From JANMMJ01 sp964543235 (GTDB taxonomy: Bacteria > Pseudomonadota > Alphaproteobacteria > Rhizobiales > Aestuariivirgaceae), in assembly GCA_964543235.1 (NCBI GenBank), contig CAZIXE010000023.1:1-55893 (forward strand): 55,893 nucleotides of DNA, in the 5' to 3' direction. A program made the translations under genes and the position numbers. Below are positions 1 through 9,152 of this stretch, in pieces. Each line of letters opens with the position of its first letter. The stretch's first letter is position 1. Below the pieces are notes generated by a model that had not been told where the DNA came from, did no database searches, and saw only the letters and a list, made by a program, of their open reading frames with translations.

Positions 1-14
1 GACACGGAATCATC

Positions 15-39
15 AAAACTCAAAACAGTCGAGAGTTTT
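15..39 (-). terminator. Possible weak terminator after the TerB-like gene
   Basis: Arms of 7 bases (AAAACTC at 15-21 and GAGTTTT at 33-39) can pair around an 11-base loop just past the stop codon of the minus-strand TerB-like gene. The stem is AT-rich and the T-run is formed by the stem itself, so this is a weak candidate. Confidence 0.25.
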
Positions 40-50
40 TCAGCAGCCTG

Positions 51-479
51 CTAGACCGTCTGGTAGCGGGCGATCGCCGAACGCTCGATCGCCGCCGTCA
101 CCAGCTTGTCGAGGCCGAGGGCGTCACGCAGGATGGCAAGGAAGCGCAGCTCCTCCTTGCCGACCGCGAGGTCGGAAGCGGCTACCTCGACGGCCAGCGC
201 ATAGGCAGTCTCGCACAGCCGCGGCGGCAGTGCCTCCTTGACCAGTCCGAGTGCTGTCTGCAGCCCTTCATTGTCCTGCAGGATCTCGCCGCACTCCTGT
301 GCCACCGTCGTCAGCCGCTCGCGGTCGAAATGCTTGAACGCCGGCATGGTCTGCACCAGCACGCCGATCTCCTTCAGTTCCGTCGTCTTGATACGGCCCT
401 CGACCCCCGACATCATCACCATCACATAGATGAGGGCCTGTTCCGTGCTGATCGTGTGCGCCATGGCGGTCTCCGACAT
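51..479 (-). CDS. TerB-family protein
   Basis: This 142-residue acidic, all-helical protein resembles the tellurite-resistance TerB family: a helical bundle with conserved acidic residues at helix starts (MMSGVEGRIKTTELKEI near residues 20-37 and the second half near AASDLAVGKEELRFL). The family role is poorly defined; some members bind metal ions and many are encoded outside ter operons. No other ter gene is visible, so tellurite resistance should not be inferred. ATG at 479 is used; a second ATG six codons in (464) is possible. It is transcribed on the minus strand, 122 bases downstream of the helicase gene. Confidence 0.7.
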   Translation of the reverse strand: MSETAMAHTISTEQALIYVMVMMSGVEGRIKTTELKEIGVLVQTMPAFKHFDRERLTTVAQECGEILQDNEGLQTALGLVKEALPPRLCETAYALAVEVAASDLAVGKEELRFLAILRDALGLDKLVTAAIERSAIARYQTV

Positions 480-601
480 TCCGGGCGCATGGCTAGCGGG
501 GCAGTTGCGCTTTGTCCAGTCGGCGGTTTGCCCATCGCATCATGGGTGCTGCATGATCCGCCTGTTGCCGCCGCCACGTCGAGAATCGTTCTTCGGCAGG
601 C

Positions 602-3400
602 TCAACCACGATTCAGAAACGCCCTTACCGCCTCGATCGTTTCGACGAGCCCCAGCCGCTCGAGCCTGATGCCGGGCGGAAACGCTGTTGCAAATCGCGT
701 GGCGAGCCTGGCATCGAGAATGACGAAGCAGCCGCGGTCGTCTTTCGTGCGGATCAGCCGGCCAAAGGCCTGGCGGAGCCTGAGGCGCACCACCATGTCC
801 TGGTACTGGTTTCCGCCAAAGGCCTCGCGCCGCGCCCGTTCCAGTATCGTCGGCGTTGCCCAGGGCACCCTGTCCAGCACGATCAGGCGCAAGCTCTCGC
901 CCGGCACATCCACGCCATCGCGGACCGCATCGGTGCCGAGCAGACAGGCGTCGCGCTCGGCCCTGAACATGTCTACCAGTGTTCCCGTGTCGATCGGATC
1001 GACATGCTGCGCGTAGAGTGGCAGCCCCCTGGCGGCGAGCGGCCGTGCCAGCCGCCTGTGCACGGCCCTGAGCCGTGCGATTGCCGTGAACAGGCCGAGC
1101 GCGCCGCCCCCCGCGGCGAGGAACAGCTCGCGATAGGCCGCCGCGACCTGATCGATCTCGTCACGGTTGACATCGTTGACGACGATGACCCGGCTCATGG
1201 CCCGGTAGTCGAAGGGCGATTCATGGGATGCGCGGTGGACCGGGTAGGGGAGATGGACAACGCCGGTGCGCATTTCGGCATTGGCCCAGTCATCCGGGAT
1301 GTCGGGCGGCCGGTCCTTGAGCGTGGCGGAGGTGATGATGACGCCGTCGGCCTCTTTCAGCACCGCATGGGCCAGGGGCTCGGTGGGATCGATCCAGTGC
1401 GAATGCATGCCCACATCCGCTTCGCGCCCGAACGCCTGCTCGACGGCGAACCATTCGACGAATAGCGGGTTCTTCTGTTCAAGCAGCCGCGACAGCATGT
1501 CGATCCACCCGGCAATCGCGAGTTCGGCGCGCCGCCGCAGCGAGCGCGCCACCGCTTCAACCCTTCCGCGGTCGAAGCTGGACAGGTCAGAGGCTTCCTC
1601 GTCAAGCTTGCGGGCAAGTTCGGCGGCCAGCGCCAGCATGGGCCGCTTGAGGTCGATCAGCGCTGCCGCCAGCGTTCCTGCCGTTTCCGCCAGACCATCG
1701 ACCAGCGGCAGGCAGTCGGTCTCGAGCGAATGCTGCGGATCGCTCTCGGCGCGCGCCAGCACCTGCTGCCGCACCAGGGCCAGGAACCGTTCGGTAACGC
1801 CGTCCGGCAGGCCGGATTGCACCCGGTTGGTCCAGCCCGGACCGGGCAGGATGCGCGCCTGGTTCAGAACCTGCTGCAGCAGCGCTTCGGCCTTGTCATT
1901 GCCGGCAGTGAGATCGCCCACCCGCTCGGCGAGACCGCGTCCGCGCCGCCCGCGCGTCTCGGGTCCCCTGAGCCAGCGCCTGAGTTCCGCTGTCTCATAG
2001 GCCGTCAGGTGGCCGGAGAAGGCGGAATCGGCGGCATCGAAAAGGTGATGGCCCTCGTCGAAGATCAGCCGCCGCACCCCGCCGGGCGCGGCCTGCTCCT
2101 CTTCCGTCTGCGCCGTGCCGAGCGCCCGGTCCACCGCCACCTGATGCAACACCAAGGCGTGATTGGCGATAACGATGTCGGCCCTGCGGCCGGCCCGGAT
2201 GGCGCGTTCGATGAAGCACTTCTTGTAATGCGGGCAGGCGGCATAGATGCATTCGCCGCGCCGGTCGGTGAGCCCGAGCGAGGCAGGGGATAGCCCGCGG
2301 CCCTCGCCCTCCGGTGCTACCTCGCCAAACAGCGTGAGCAGCCAGGAGGGGAAGTCGCCGCCCACCATGTCGCCGTCCCGGCTCGCTCTGGCCCAGCGCG
2401 CGATCAGCGCCGCGAGCAGCGCCGAACGCGGGCTGCCCGCCGTCATCCGCCCCAGCGCCTCTTGCATGTTGAGCAGGCACAGGTAGTTTTCGCGGCCCTT
2501 GCGCACCACGATCCGCTGCTGCCGCTCCTCCGGGTCCGGCACCAGGCGCTGGCATTCCTGATCGAGCTGGCGCTGCAGGTTCTTGGTATAGGTCGATACC
2601 CACACGGGCGCGTGGTTGCGCCGCGCCCAGAGCCAGGCCGGCGCCAGATAGCCCAGCGTCTTGCCGAGCCCGGTCCCGGCTTCGGCGAGGAGGATATGGT
2701 TCTCTTCCTTCCGTTCCCGCGGCTGGAAGGCGAATGTGGCCTGGCCGGCATAGGTGCGCTGTTGTGGCCTGGCTTCGGCATCCGCACCAAGCAGACGGTC
2801 GAGGAGGTCCTGTGCCTCCTCGATGGCGACCGGCTGTTGCGTGCCCGGCGGCCGGCCGCCATCGTCTTCCCACTCCTCAAGCCGGTCCCAGACGTTGAGG
2901 CCGGTGGCGAAGGTCCCGACATCGAGCCGGGGGTGGGCTTTCATGAGGGCCTCAAGTACGGGTCTGGCCCAGGGCCAATGCGTGCGGGCGAGGAATGCAG
3001 CCGTCTCGGCGGCTTCGCGCGGCTGCGGATATTGGGGCGAAGCGAGCCGCGCGATGAGTGCGTCTGCCACCGACCGGAGCGGGGCGTTGGCCGCCATTCC
3101 CAGCGCGCGCGCCAGTCCCGCGGGCGTCGGCACCGCCATGCGTGCCGGACAGACAAATGCGAAGAGTTCCGCGACATCGAAATGCCGCTGTTCGCGGGCC
3201 TGCCGCACCAGGGCCTTGGGCGCTTCCGCTGCAAAGGCCAGCCGCTCGACCAGAAAGCCGGCGTGGCAGACGAGATGTGGTTGCGTTGCCAGCCTGGCCA
3301 GGCCCTCCGCCGCTGCGACGATCTCGCCGCTGGCGGTGGCGAGACTCACTCCTGCGAGCACTGCCGAAGGAATCTCAACCACCAAGCGCCGTTCTCGCAA
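602..3400 (-). CDS. ATP-dependent DNA helicase, DinG/XPD type
   Basis: This 932-residue superfamily 2 helicase belongs to the DinG/Rad3 group, which unwinds DNA 5'-3' in repair and in resolving R-loops or other structures. Walker A is at residues 242-248 (GTGLGKT), a DEGH Walker B at 448-451, and ANHALV at about 412-417. Cysteines at 308, 384, 389 and 395 match the four-cysteine Fe-S cluster of XPD/DinG helicases. The first ~200 residues are not helicase and contain no exonuclease motif I recognise. The start codon used is TTG at 3400 with no good ribosome site. An ATG at 3419 lies in another frame and soon hits a stop, so the true N-terminus is uncertain. It is divergent from the hydrolase at 3480. 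Confidence 0.85.
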   Translation of the reverse strand: MRERRLVVEIPSAVLAGVSLATASGEIVAAAEGLARLATQPHLVCHAGFLVERLAFAAEAPKALVRQAREQRHFDVAELFAFVCPARMAVPTPAGLARALGMAANAPLRSVADALIARLASPQYPQPREAAETAAFLARTHWPWARPVLEALMKAHPRLDVGTFATGLNVWDRLEEWEDDGGRPPGTQQPVAIEEAQDLLDRLLGADAEARPQQRTYAGQATFAFQPRERKEENHILLAEAGTGLGKTLGYLAPAWLWARRNHAPVWVSTYTKNLQRQLDQECQRLVPDPEERQQRIVVRKGRENYLCLLNMQEALGRMTAGSPRSALLAALIARWARASRDGDMVGGDFPSWLLTLFGEVAPEGEGRGLSPASLGLTDRRGECIYAACPHYKKCFIERAIRAGRRADIVIANHALVLHQVAVDRALGTAQTEEEQAAPGGVRRLIFDEGHHLFDAADSAFSGHLTAYETAELRRWLRGPETRGRRGRGLAERVGDLTAGNDKAEALLQQVLNQARILPGPGWTNRVQSGLPDGVTERFLALVRQQVLARAESDPQHSLETDCLPLVDGLAETAGTLAAALIDLKRPMLALAAELARKLDEEASDLSSFDRGRVEAVARSLRRRAELAIAGWIDMLSRLLEQKNPLFVEWFAVEQAFGREADVGMHSHWIDPTEPLAHAVLKEADGVIITSATLKDRPPDIPDDWANAEMRTGVVHLPYPVHRASHESPFDYRAMSRVIVVNDVNRDEIDQVAAAYRELFLAAGGGALGLFTAIARLRAVHRRLARPLAARGLPLYAQHVDPIDTGTLVDMFRAERDACLLGTDAVRDGVDVPGESLRLIVLDRVPWATPTILERARREAFGGNQYQDMVVRLRLRQAFGRLIRTKDDRGCFVILDARLATRFATAFPPGIRLERLGLVETIEAVRAFLNRG

Positions 3401-3479
3401 TTGTGATGGGGTCTGTCATGGTCCTGCCGGGAATCAGCCCATACGATAACTCGCCGACCGATCGAAAGGGAAACCTGTC

Positions 3480-4325
3480 ATGGATCAGAAATTCATCAGC
3501 CTATTCGACCGTTTCACCCATGGTGCCATGCCGCGCCGCGAGTTTCTTGAGAAACTTTCGATCCTTGCCGGCTCGACTGCGGCGGCCAACGCGCTGTTGC
3601 CGCTGCTTGAGAACAATTATGCCAAGGCCCAGATCGTTGCCGAGAACGATAGCCGCATTGTGACTGAGTCACTGAGCTTCCCAGGCGGTCAGGGCTATCT
3701 TGCCAGACCTGCGACCGGGGGCCCCTTTCCGGGGGTGGTCGTGATCCATGAGAATCGCGGTCTCAACCCGCACATCAAGGACGTTGCGCGCCGCATGGCG
3801 CTGGAAGGGTTCGTAGCACTCGCCCCTGACTATCTCGCCGGCATGGGCGGCACCCCCGACGATGCCGACAGGGCCCGCGACATGATCGGCCAGCTGCAAC
3901 CCGAAGACGTCATCGCCACCTCGCGCGCCGCGGTGGCAGCCCTCAAGGCCCGTCCCGATGTAAATGGCAAGGCCGGTGCGGTCGGCTTCTGCTGGGGCGG
4001 TGCCGCCGTCAATCGTCTGGCGGTCAACGAGCCGGATCTCGCCGCCGGCGTCGCCTATTATGGCCGCCAGCCCGATGCCGCCGATGTGCCGAAGATCGCC
4101 GCGCCGCTGCTGCTCCACTATGCCGGGCTCGATGAGGGCGTGAACGCCGGCATTGCCGCCTATGAAGAGGCCCTGAAGGCGAACGGCAAGACCTACGAAT
4201 TGTACATGTATGAGGGCGCCAACCACGCCTTCAACAATGACACCAATGCTGCCCGCTACAACAAGGAGGCAGCTGCCCTCGCATGGGGCAGGACCGTGGA
4301 GTTCCTCAGGAAACACGCGGGCTGA
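3480..4325 (+). CDS. Dienelactone hydrolase family protein
   Basis: This 281-residue alpha/beta hydrolase of the dienelactone hydrolase family has a nucleophile cysteine at 171 (GFCWGGA), an acid near 218-219 (GLDEG) and a histidine at 249 (ANHAFNND), the classic Cys-Asp-His triad. Residues 18-40 (PRREFLEKLSILAG) look like a twin-arginine-type export signal, so the enzyme may be periplasmic. Classical members hydrolyse dienelactone in chlorocatechol breakdown, but this export-signal subgroup is usually of unknown substrate and no catechol genes are nearby. It stands alone on the plus strand between the divergent helicase and LysRS. Confidence 0.8.
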   Translation: MDQKFISLFDRFTHGAMPRREFLEKLSILAGSTAAANALLPLLENNYAKAQIVAENDSRIVTESLSFPGGQGYLARPATGGPFPGVVVIHENRGLNPHIKDVARRMALEGFVALAPDYLAGMGGTPDDADRARDMIGQLQPEDVIATSRAAVAALKARPDVNGKAGAVGFCWGGAAVNRLAVNEPDLAAGVAYYGRQPDAADVPKIAAPLLLHYAGLDEGVNAGIAAYEEALKANGKTYELYMYEGANHAFNNDTNAARYNKEAAALAWGRTVEFLRKHAG

Positions 4326-4461
4326 GGAAAGAGAAGACTGATTGGTCCTTCCTGGCTCCGGCTGGCGCCCTGCGGCCCGGACGGGGCGTTGCGCAATTGA
4401 CGCTGCCCCCTGATCTTCCTAAACAGGCCCGCCGTCCCTTCCCCGGAGCAAGTAGAGAAGA

Positions 4462-6084
4462 ATGCCCGTCGATCCCGCCCTTCGCGCCGCCGCCATGGAA
4501 AGCCGGGCCTGGCCGTTCGAGGAAGCCCGCAAGCTCTTGAAGCGCATCGAGCGGCAGCCGAAGCCCAAGTCGGAAGTGCTGTTCGAGACCGGCTATGGCC
4601 CATCGGGCCTGCCGCATATCGGCACCTTTGGCGAAGTGGCCCGCACCACCATGGTGCGCCATGCCTTCGAGCTGCTTTCCGACATTCCGACGCGGCTGAT
4701 CTGCTTTTCCGACGATATGGATGGCATGCGCAAGATTCCGGACAATGTGCCGGACCGCGCTGCCCTCGAACCCTACCTGCACAAGCCGCTGACTGTCGTG
4801 CCCAATCCCTTCGGCGGCGATTACCAGAGCTTCGGCCATCACAACAACGCCATGCTCCGCCGCTTTCTCGACGCCTTCGGCTTCGAGTACGAATTCGCCA
4901 GCGCCACGGACTATTACCAGTCGGGCCGCTTCGATGATGTGCTGATCCGTGCGCTCGAGCGTTTCGACGACATCATGGCGGTGATGCTGCCGACGCTTGG
5001 CGAAGAGCGCCAGGCGACCTACAGTCCCTTTCTCCCGATTTCGCCCACCACCGGTCGCGTGCTCTATGTGCCGATGAAGGCAATCGATGCAAAGCAGGGC
5101 ACCATCACCTTCGCCGACGAGGACGGCACCGATGTCACCATCGATGTGCGTGGCGGCCGCACCAAGCTGCAGTGGAAGCCGGACTTCGGCATGCGCTGGG
5201 CCGCCTTGGGCGTCGATTTCGAAATGTTCGGCAAGGACCATCAGACCAACGCCCCGATCTATGACCGGATCTGCGAGATCCTTGGTGGTGTCGCCCCGGA
5301 ACACTTTGTCTATGAACTGTTCCTCGATGAAAATGGCCAGAAGATTTCCAAGTCCAAGGGCAACGGCCTCACCATTGACGAATGGTTGACCTATGCCGAT
5401 CCCGACTCGCTGTCCTTGTTCATGTACAGCCGTCCGCGCGAGGCCAAGAAGCTCTACTTCGACGTGATTCCCCGCGCCGTCGATGAGTACATGCAGTTCC
5501 AGCAGGCCTTCCCGCGCCAGCCCGTCAGGGACCGGCTGGTCAACCCGCTCTGGCACATCCACAATGGCCATCCGCCACCGCCCGAAGAGGGAGCCGTTTC
5601 CTTCTCGCTCCTGCTCAATCTTGTCGCGGTTGCCAACACCGAGGACAAGGATGTGCTCTGGGCCTTCCTCAACCGCTATGCGCCGGAGCTTGCCTCCCAC
5701 AGCCATCCCCGCCTCGACGCCCAGGTTGGTTATGCCATCCGCTACTTCCGCGATTTCGTGAAGCCCAAGAAGCGTTACCGTCTGCCGACCGATGACGAAC
5801 GCCGGGCCCTGGCCGATCTCGCGGCCGCCCTGGCCGAGTTGCCGGAAGGATCGAGCCCTGAGGTCATTCAGCAGAAGGTCTATGACATTGGCCGCCGCGA
5901 TCCCTACAGGACCGTCCAGAAGGACGGTTCCGCCGGCGTGTCGCAAGCCTGGTTCAACATGCTCTACCAGGTACTGCTCGGCGAGGAGAAAGGCCCCCGC
6001 ATTGGGTCCTTCGTCGCACTTTACGGGATCGCCAACACCTGCGCGCTGATCGACAAGGCGCTGAACGGCGAACTGCCAGTTTAG
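4462..6084 (+). CDS. lysS: Lysine--tRNA ligase, class I
   Basis: This 540-residue class I lysyl-tRNA synthetase attaches lysine to tRNA-Lys using ATP. The class I signatures are visible: a HIGH-type motif PHIGT at residues 51-55 and a KMSKS-type motif KISKS near residue 294. The C-terminal half is helical and would form the anticodon-binding alpha-helix cage typical of the archaeal-type enzyme. Most bacteria use the unrelated class II LysRS; class I is common in alphaproteobacteria and spirochaetes (the gene is also written lysK). ATG at 4462 follows a purine-rich AGAGAAGA. It converges with the S24 regulator, with only three bases between the stop codons. Confidence 0.95.
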   Translation: MPVDPALRAAAMESRAWPFEEARKLLKRIERQPKPKSEVLFETGYGPSGLPHIGTFGEVARTTMVRHAFELLSDIPTRLICFSDDMDGMRKIPDNVPDRAALEPYLHKPLTVVPNPFGGDYQSFGHHNNAMLRRFLDAFGFEYEFASATDYYQSGRFDDVLIRALERFDDIMAVMLPTLGEERQATYSPFLPISPTTGRVLYVPMKAIDAKQGTITFADEDGTDVTIDVRGGRTKLQWKPDFGMRWAALGVDFEMFGKDHQTNAPIYDRICEILGGVAPEHFVYELFLDENGQKISKSKGNGLTIDEWLTYADPDSLSLFMYSRPREAKKLYFDVIPRAVDEYMQFQQAFPRQPVRDRLVNPLWHIHNGHPPPPEEGAVSFSLLLNLVAVANTEDKDVLWAFLNRYAPELASHSHPRLDAQVGYAIRYFRDFVKPKKRYRLPTDDERRALADLAAALAELPEGSSPEVIQQKVYDIGRRDPYRTVQKDGSAGVSQAWFNMLYQVLLGEEKGPRIGSFVALYGIANTCALIDKALNGELPV

Positions 6085-6087
6085 AGG

Positions 6088-6723
6088 CTACTGGCTTGCC
6101 CAGATGATGCGGGCGATCCAGTCGATGTCCTTCGTGTCGAAGGTCTTGGTTTCGTGCTCGGGATTGAACGAGGAGAGCTCGACGGTCTTGGCGGTCTGCC
6201 GCTGCAGGATCTTCGCCATCACTTCGCCTTCGCGCGTCTTGACCACGACGCGATCGCCCTTTCGGAACGTGGTGGCCGGCGACACGATGATGATATCGCC
6301 CTCGCGATACACCGGCAGCATCGAATCGCCCGTGATCTCCAGTGCATAGGCATTCTGGTCGGTGATGCCCGGTACCTCGATTTCCTCCCAGCCTGCGCCG
6401 GTCGGAAACCCGGAATCGTCAAAGAATCCACCCTTGCCGGCTTGTGCGAGGCCGAGCAGGGGGATTTCCTTGCGCTTCGGCGGCTGGCCTTTGCGGCCGG
6501 CCAGGATTTCCATGAATTCTTCGATCGAGGCGCCGGAAGCCTCGAGCACCCGCGACACGCTCTCCGTCGTCGGCCAGCGTGGCCGTCCATCCGGGCCGAA
6601 CCGCTTGGAAGGATTGAACGAAGTGGGATCTAGGCCTGATTTCTTGGCAAGACCCGACGCAGAGAATCCGTAACGTTCGGCGATCGTGTCGATTGCCGCC
6701 CAGACTTGCTTGTGAGTAAACAT
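6088..6723 (-). CDS. HTH/S24 (LexA-like) transcriptional regulator
   Basis: This 211-residue regulator has an N-terminal helix-turn-helix (residues ~8-65, GLAKKSGLDPTSFN) and a C-terminal S24/LexA-type serine-lysine peptidase fold. The likely catalytic Ser is 134 (GDSMLP) and the general-base Lys is 171. An Ala95-Gly96 bond lies in the linker where LexA and phage repressors self-cleave, so it may be a self-cleaving stress repressor. It is not LexA itself, because the HTH and linker differ and no GTTC-N7-GTTC SOS box lies upstream. It is divergent from DUF952-pyrD, with an inverted repeat between them that could be its operator. Confidence 0.85.
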   Translation of the reverse strand: MFTHKQVWAAIDTIAERYGFSASGLAKKSGLDPTSFNPSKRFGPDGRPRWPTTESVSRVLEASGASIEEFMEILAGRKGQPPKRKEIPLLGLAQAGKGGFFDDSGFPTGAGWEEIEVPGITDQNAYALEITGDSMLPVYREGDIIIVSPATTFRKGDRVVVKTREGEVMAKILQRQTAKTVELSSFNPEHETKTFDTKDIDWIARIIWASQ

Positions 6724-6739
6724 GGATTGATTCGCCTCT

Positions 6740-6758
6740 TACGGGTTTCGATTCCGTA
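6740..6758. promoter_or_regulatory. Inverted repeat, candidate operator of the S24 regulator
   Basis: TACGG-N9-CCGTA (arms 6740-6744 and 6754-6758) lies 17 bases upstream of the S24 regulator start, in the intergenic region it shares with DUF952-pyrD. The position fits autoregulation. The arms are only five bases, so this is a moderate candidate. Confidence 0.4.
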
Positions 6759-6829
6759 CTTATAGGAACTCATACCTCTGAAAACGACGATTGTCCAGCA
6801 CTCTTTTGCCCGATATGGTCCGCCCCTCG

Positions 6830-7174
6830 ATGCCCGTGATTTACAAGATCTGTCCCGGCCCAGAATGGCACGCGGCCGCGGCCGCCGGCGGCTATCAGGG
6901 CTCACCGGCTGACCGACGGGACGGCTTCATCCATCTTTCGACCGGCGAACAGGTCCGTGAGACGGCGCGGCGCCATTTTGCCGGCCGGCCGGATCTGGTG
7001 CTTGTTGCGGTCGACGACAGAAGTCTTGGCAGTGCGCTCAGATGGGAGCCCTCGCGCGGCGGCGAACTGTTTCCGCACATCTACGGCGAACTGCCACTGG
7101 CAGCCGTGTTGTGGGTCAAATGCCTGCCATGGGATGGCGAACGACACGTCTTTCCGCCGGATGTCCTTGCATGA
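6830..7174 (+). CDS. DUF952 domain protein
   Basis: This 114-residue DUF952 protein has unknown biochemical function. The family hallmarks GFIHLST (residues ~32-38) and FPHIYGELP (~80-88) are both present. The fold is thought to resemble ADP-ribosyltransferase-like domains, but no activity is established to my knowledge. ATG at 6830 gives the conserved N-terminus MPVIYKI; upstream TTG and ATG codons would add a non-conserved tail. Its stop codon overlaps the pyrD start (ATGA at 7171-7174), so the two are translationally coupled. That arrangement is common in alphaproteobacteria. Confidence 0.85.
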   Translation: MPVIYKICPGPEWHAAAAAGGYQGSPADRRDGFIHLSTGEQVRETARRHFAGRPDLVLVAVDDRSLGSALRWEPSRGGELFPHIYGELPLAAVLWVKCLPWDGERHVFPPDVLA

Positions 7175-8256
7175 GCCTCCTCGGCAGCCTGTTTCCGCTG
7201 GCCCGGCCGCTACTCCACGCGCTCGACCCTGAAACCGCCCATGGGCTGACGCTTCACGCCCTGCGTGTCCTGCCAAGGCCCGCGCCACGGCCCGCCAATC
7301 CGGCTCTGGCCTGCAGGGTCATGGGCATCGACTTTCCGAACCCGCTCGGCCTGGCCGCCGGTTTTGACAAGAATGGTGAAGTGCCGGACGCCATGCTGGC
7401 CCTGGGCTTCGGCTACGTCGAGGTGGGGAGTGTGACGCCACGGCCCCAGCAGGGCAACCCGCGGCCCCGTCTGTTCCGGCTAACCGAAGACCGGGCCATC
7501 ATCAATCGCATGGGCTTCAACAATGACGGCCATGACCGCGTGCTGGCACGCCTGCAGGCGAGGCGGCAGGCCGGCGGCATCATTGCCGTCAATCTCGGCG
7601 CCAACAGGGACTCCCCCGATCGCGTGGCCGACTATGTCGAGGGACTTCGCTGTTTTGCCGAAGTCGCGTCCTATGTGACTGTCAATGTCTCGTCACCGAA
7701 TACGCCCGGCCTCAGGGCCCTGCAATCGCCCGACGAGCTGGAACGTCTGCTCGCCAGCCTGATCGCGGTGCGGCAGGGCCTGCGCCCCATACCACTGGTT
7801 CTCAAGCTTGCCCCCGACCTCATTGCCGAGGAGCTCAGGGACATTGCCGGCCTCTGCGTCCGGATGGGTGTGGATGCCATAGCGATCTCCAACACCACCA
7901 TTGCCCGGCCACCGTTGCGCTCGCCGCTGAAAACCCAAGCCGGTGGGCTCTCCGGCAAACCCCTGTTCAAGCTCGCGACCCTGCAGCTAGCCCGGCTGCG
8001 CCTTCTGACGGAGGGCGCCATCCCTTTGATCGGCATTGGCGGCATTTCCGATGCCGCAACCGCCTGGGCCAAGGTCGAGGCCGGTGCCTCGCTCCTGCAG
8101 CTCTATTCAGCGCTGGTGTTCAAGGGACCGGATCTGGTGCGGGACATCCTGGACGGCATAGGCCGCATGGCCGCCGAGAAGGGTTTTGTACGTCTCAGTG
8201 ATGCTGTCGGCAATCGTGCCGAGGCCTTCGTTCACCACGGGCTGGCCGGCACGTAG
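7171..8256 (+). CDS. pyrD: Quinone-dependent dihydroorotate dehydrogenase
   Basis: This 361-residue class 2 dihydroorotate dehydrogenase oxidises dihydroorotate to orotate in pyrimidine synthesis and passes electrons through FMN to membrane quinone. The hydrophobic N-terminal helices (residues 1-35) that dock on the membrane are present, as are the FMN-binding LAAGFDKNGE (61-70) and the catalytic serine loop NVSSPNTPG (172-180), diagnostic of class 2. Later motifs LKLAPDL and ISNTT are intact. The start at 7171 is fixed by the ATGA overlap with DUF952. Its 3' end overlaps the convergent binding-protein gene by 25 bases. Confidence 0.95.
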   Translation: MSLLGSLFPLARPLLHALDPETAHGLTLHALRVLPRPAPRPANPALACRVMGIDFPNPLGLAAGFDKNGEVPDAMLALGFGYVEVGSVTPRPQQGNPRPRLFRLTEDRAIINRMGFNNDGHDRVLARLQARRQAGGIIAVNLGANRDSPDRVADYVEGLRCFAEVASYVTVNVSSPNTPGLRALQSPDELERLLASLIAVRQGLRPIPLVLKLAPDLIAEELRDIAGLCVRMGVDAIAISNTTIARPPLRSPLKTQAGGLSGKPLFKLATLQLARLRLLTEGAIPLIGIGGISDAATAWAKVEAGASLLQLYSALVFKGPDLVRDILDGIGRMAAEKGFVRLSDAVGNRAEAFVHHGLAGT

Positions 8257-9077
8257 CGCCGGAAGATCTCGGCAAAGCGTCCGCTGGTCTGCATTCGATC
8301 GAGCCCATGGTCAAGGAGCCGACGCAACGGCGTATCGCCGCGCCGCACCACATAGAACATGGCATTGCTGAAATAGTTCGAATCGACAAAGGCGCCGGGC
8401 ACGAGCTTGCAGCATTTGGCGGAATCCTCTCCGTTCAGCCAAAAGACCAGGTCAACGCCGTCAGCGAACAGCAGGTCAGTCTTGCCGTTTTTGAGCCCGG
8501 CCCGCGCCTCCGCCGTCGCTGCAAAGGTGACAATCTCTGACTTGGGGAAATAGCGCTTGAGCCAGGCGGCGTGGCCGCTGCCTTCGACGGCGCCGATTTT
8601 CCTGCCCGCAAGCTGGTTGGGCGTGACTTCGCCGATTTCGCTGTCGTGTCTTACGGCAAACCGGCCGGCCGCGCGGAAAAAGGCGCGGGTTGTATCCAGT
8701 CCCTCGGCACTCTCCGCGGTCAGCCGCATCCCCGAGATGATGGCATTTCCCTCCCCGCTGTCGAGAGCGGGCCTGAGCTGCGCCCAGGGCTTCGCAACGA
8801 TTTCGCAGGCCAGCGCCAGTTCCGAGCAAACGCCCAGCGCCAGTTCCACGTTGAGACCGGTCACCCCGCCATTGGCATCGCGGTAGCTGTAGGGCGGAAA
8901 GTCCTCGTCGGTTAGGAGGCGGATGGTACTGAGCCCCTCGGCCGGGGGCGGCTTCTTCAGTTCTTCAACATGCCGGTAGAGCGGCACGTCGTAGGGTGCC
9001 GTGTCCTCGGCCCGTACCGCGATGACCTGCGACAGCGCGAAGAATCCGATTGCAATTTTGGCGGGAGCACGCATCAT
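8232..9077 (-). CDS. Family 3 extracellular solute-binding protein
   Basis: This 281-residue periplasmic binding protein is of the amino-acid (SBP_bac_3) type. A Sec signal peptide spans residues ~1-23 (hydrophobic IAIGFFALSQVIAV, then AEDTAP). The body carries the typical DEDFPPYSY...GLNVELALGVC ligand-domain opening and a GRKIGAVEGSGHAAWLKRY hinge segment. No permease or ATPase gene is adjacent, so it may serve a transporter encoded elsewhere, or act as a sensor-type binding protein. The ligand is unknown. It is convergent and overlapping with pyrD, and divergent from the glycosyltransferase gene. Confidence 0.8.
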   Translation of the reverse strand: MMRAPAKIAIGFFALSQVIAVRAEDTAPYDVPLYRHVEELKKPPPAEGLSTIRLLTDEDFPPYSYRDANGGVTGLNVELALGVCSELALACEIVAKPWAQLRPALDSGEGNAIISGMRLTAESAEGLDTTRAFFRAAGRFAVRHDSEIGEVTPNQLAGRKIGAVEGSGHAAWLKRYFPKSEIVTFAATAEARAGLKNGKTDLLFADGVDLVFWLNGEDSAKCCKLVPGAFVDSNYFSNAMFYVVRRGDTPLRRLLDHGLDRMQTSGRFAEIFRRYVPASPW

Positions 9078-9152
9078 GCTGCCCCTAGCGGCAACATTAT
9101 GTGATGGCGGTTGGGGTCTTCCATTCGGCGGAATCCGTCAGGCACGCGGTCA

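Noticed and set aside
51..479. Tellurite-resistance operon
   Set aside because: Only a lone TerB-like gene is present; no terC, terD or terZ partner is visible.
4306..5946. A 546-codon open frame antisense to the LysRS gene
   Set aside because: It mirrors the codon pattern of lysS in a GC-rich genome, has no recognisable domain, and the opposite strand carries intact HIGH and KMSKS motifs.
6724..6829. Alphaproteobacterial SOS box (GTTC-N7-GTTC) for the LexA-like regulator
   Set aside because: No pair of GTTC or GAAC elements with the right spacing is present; only a different inverted repeat was found.
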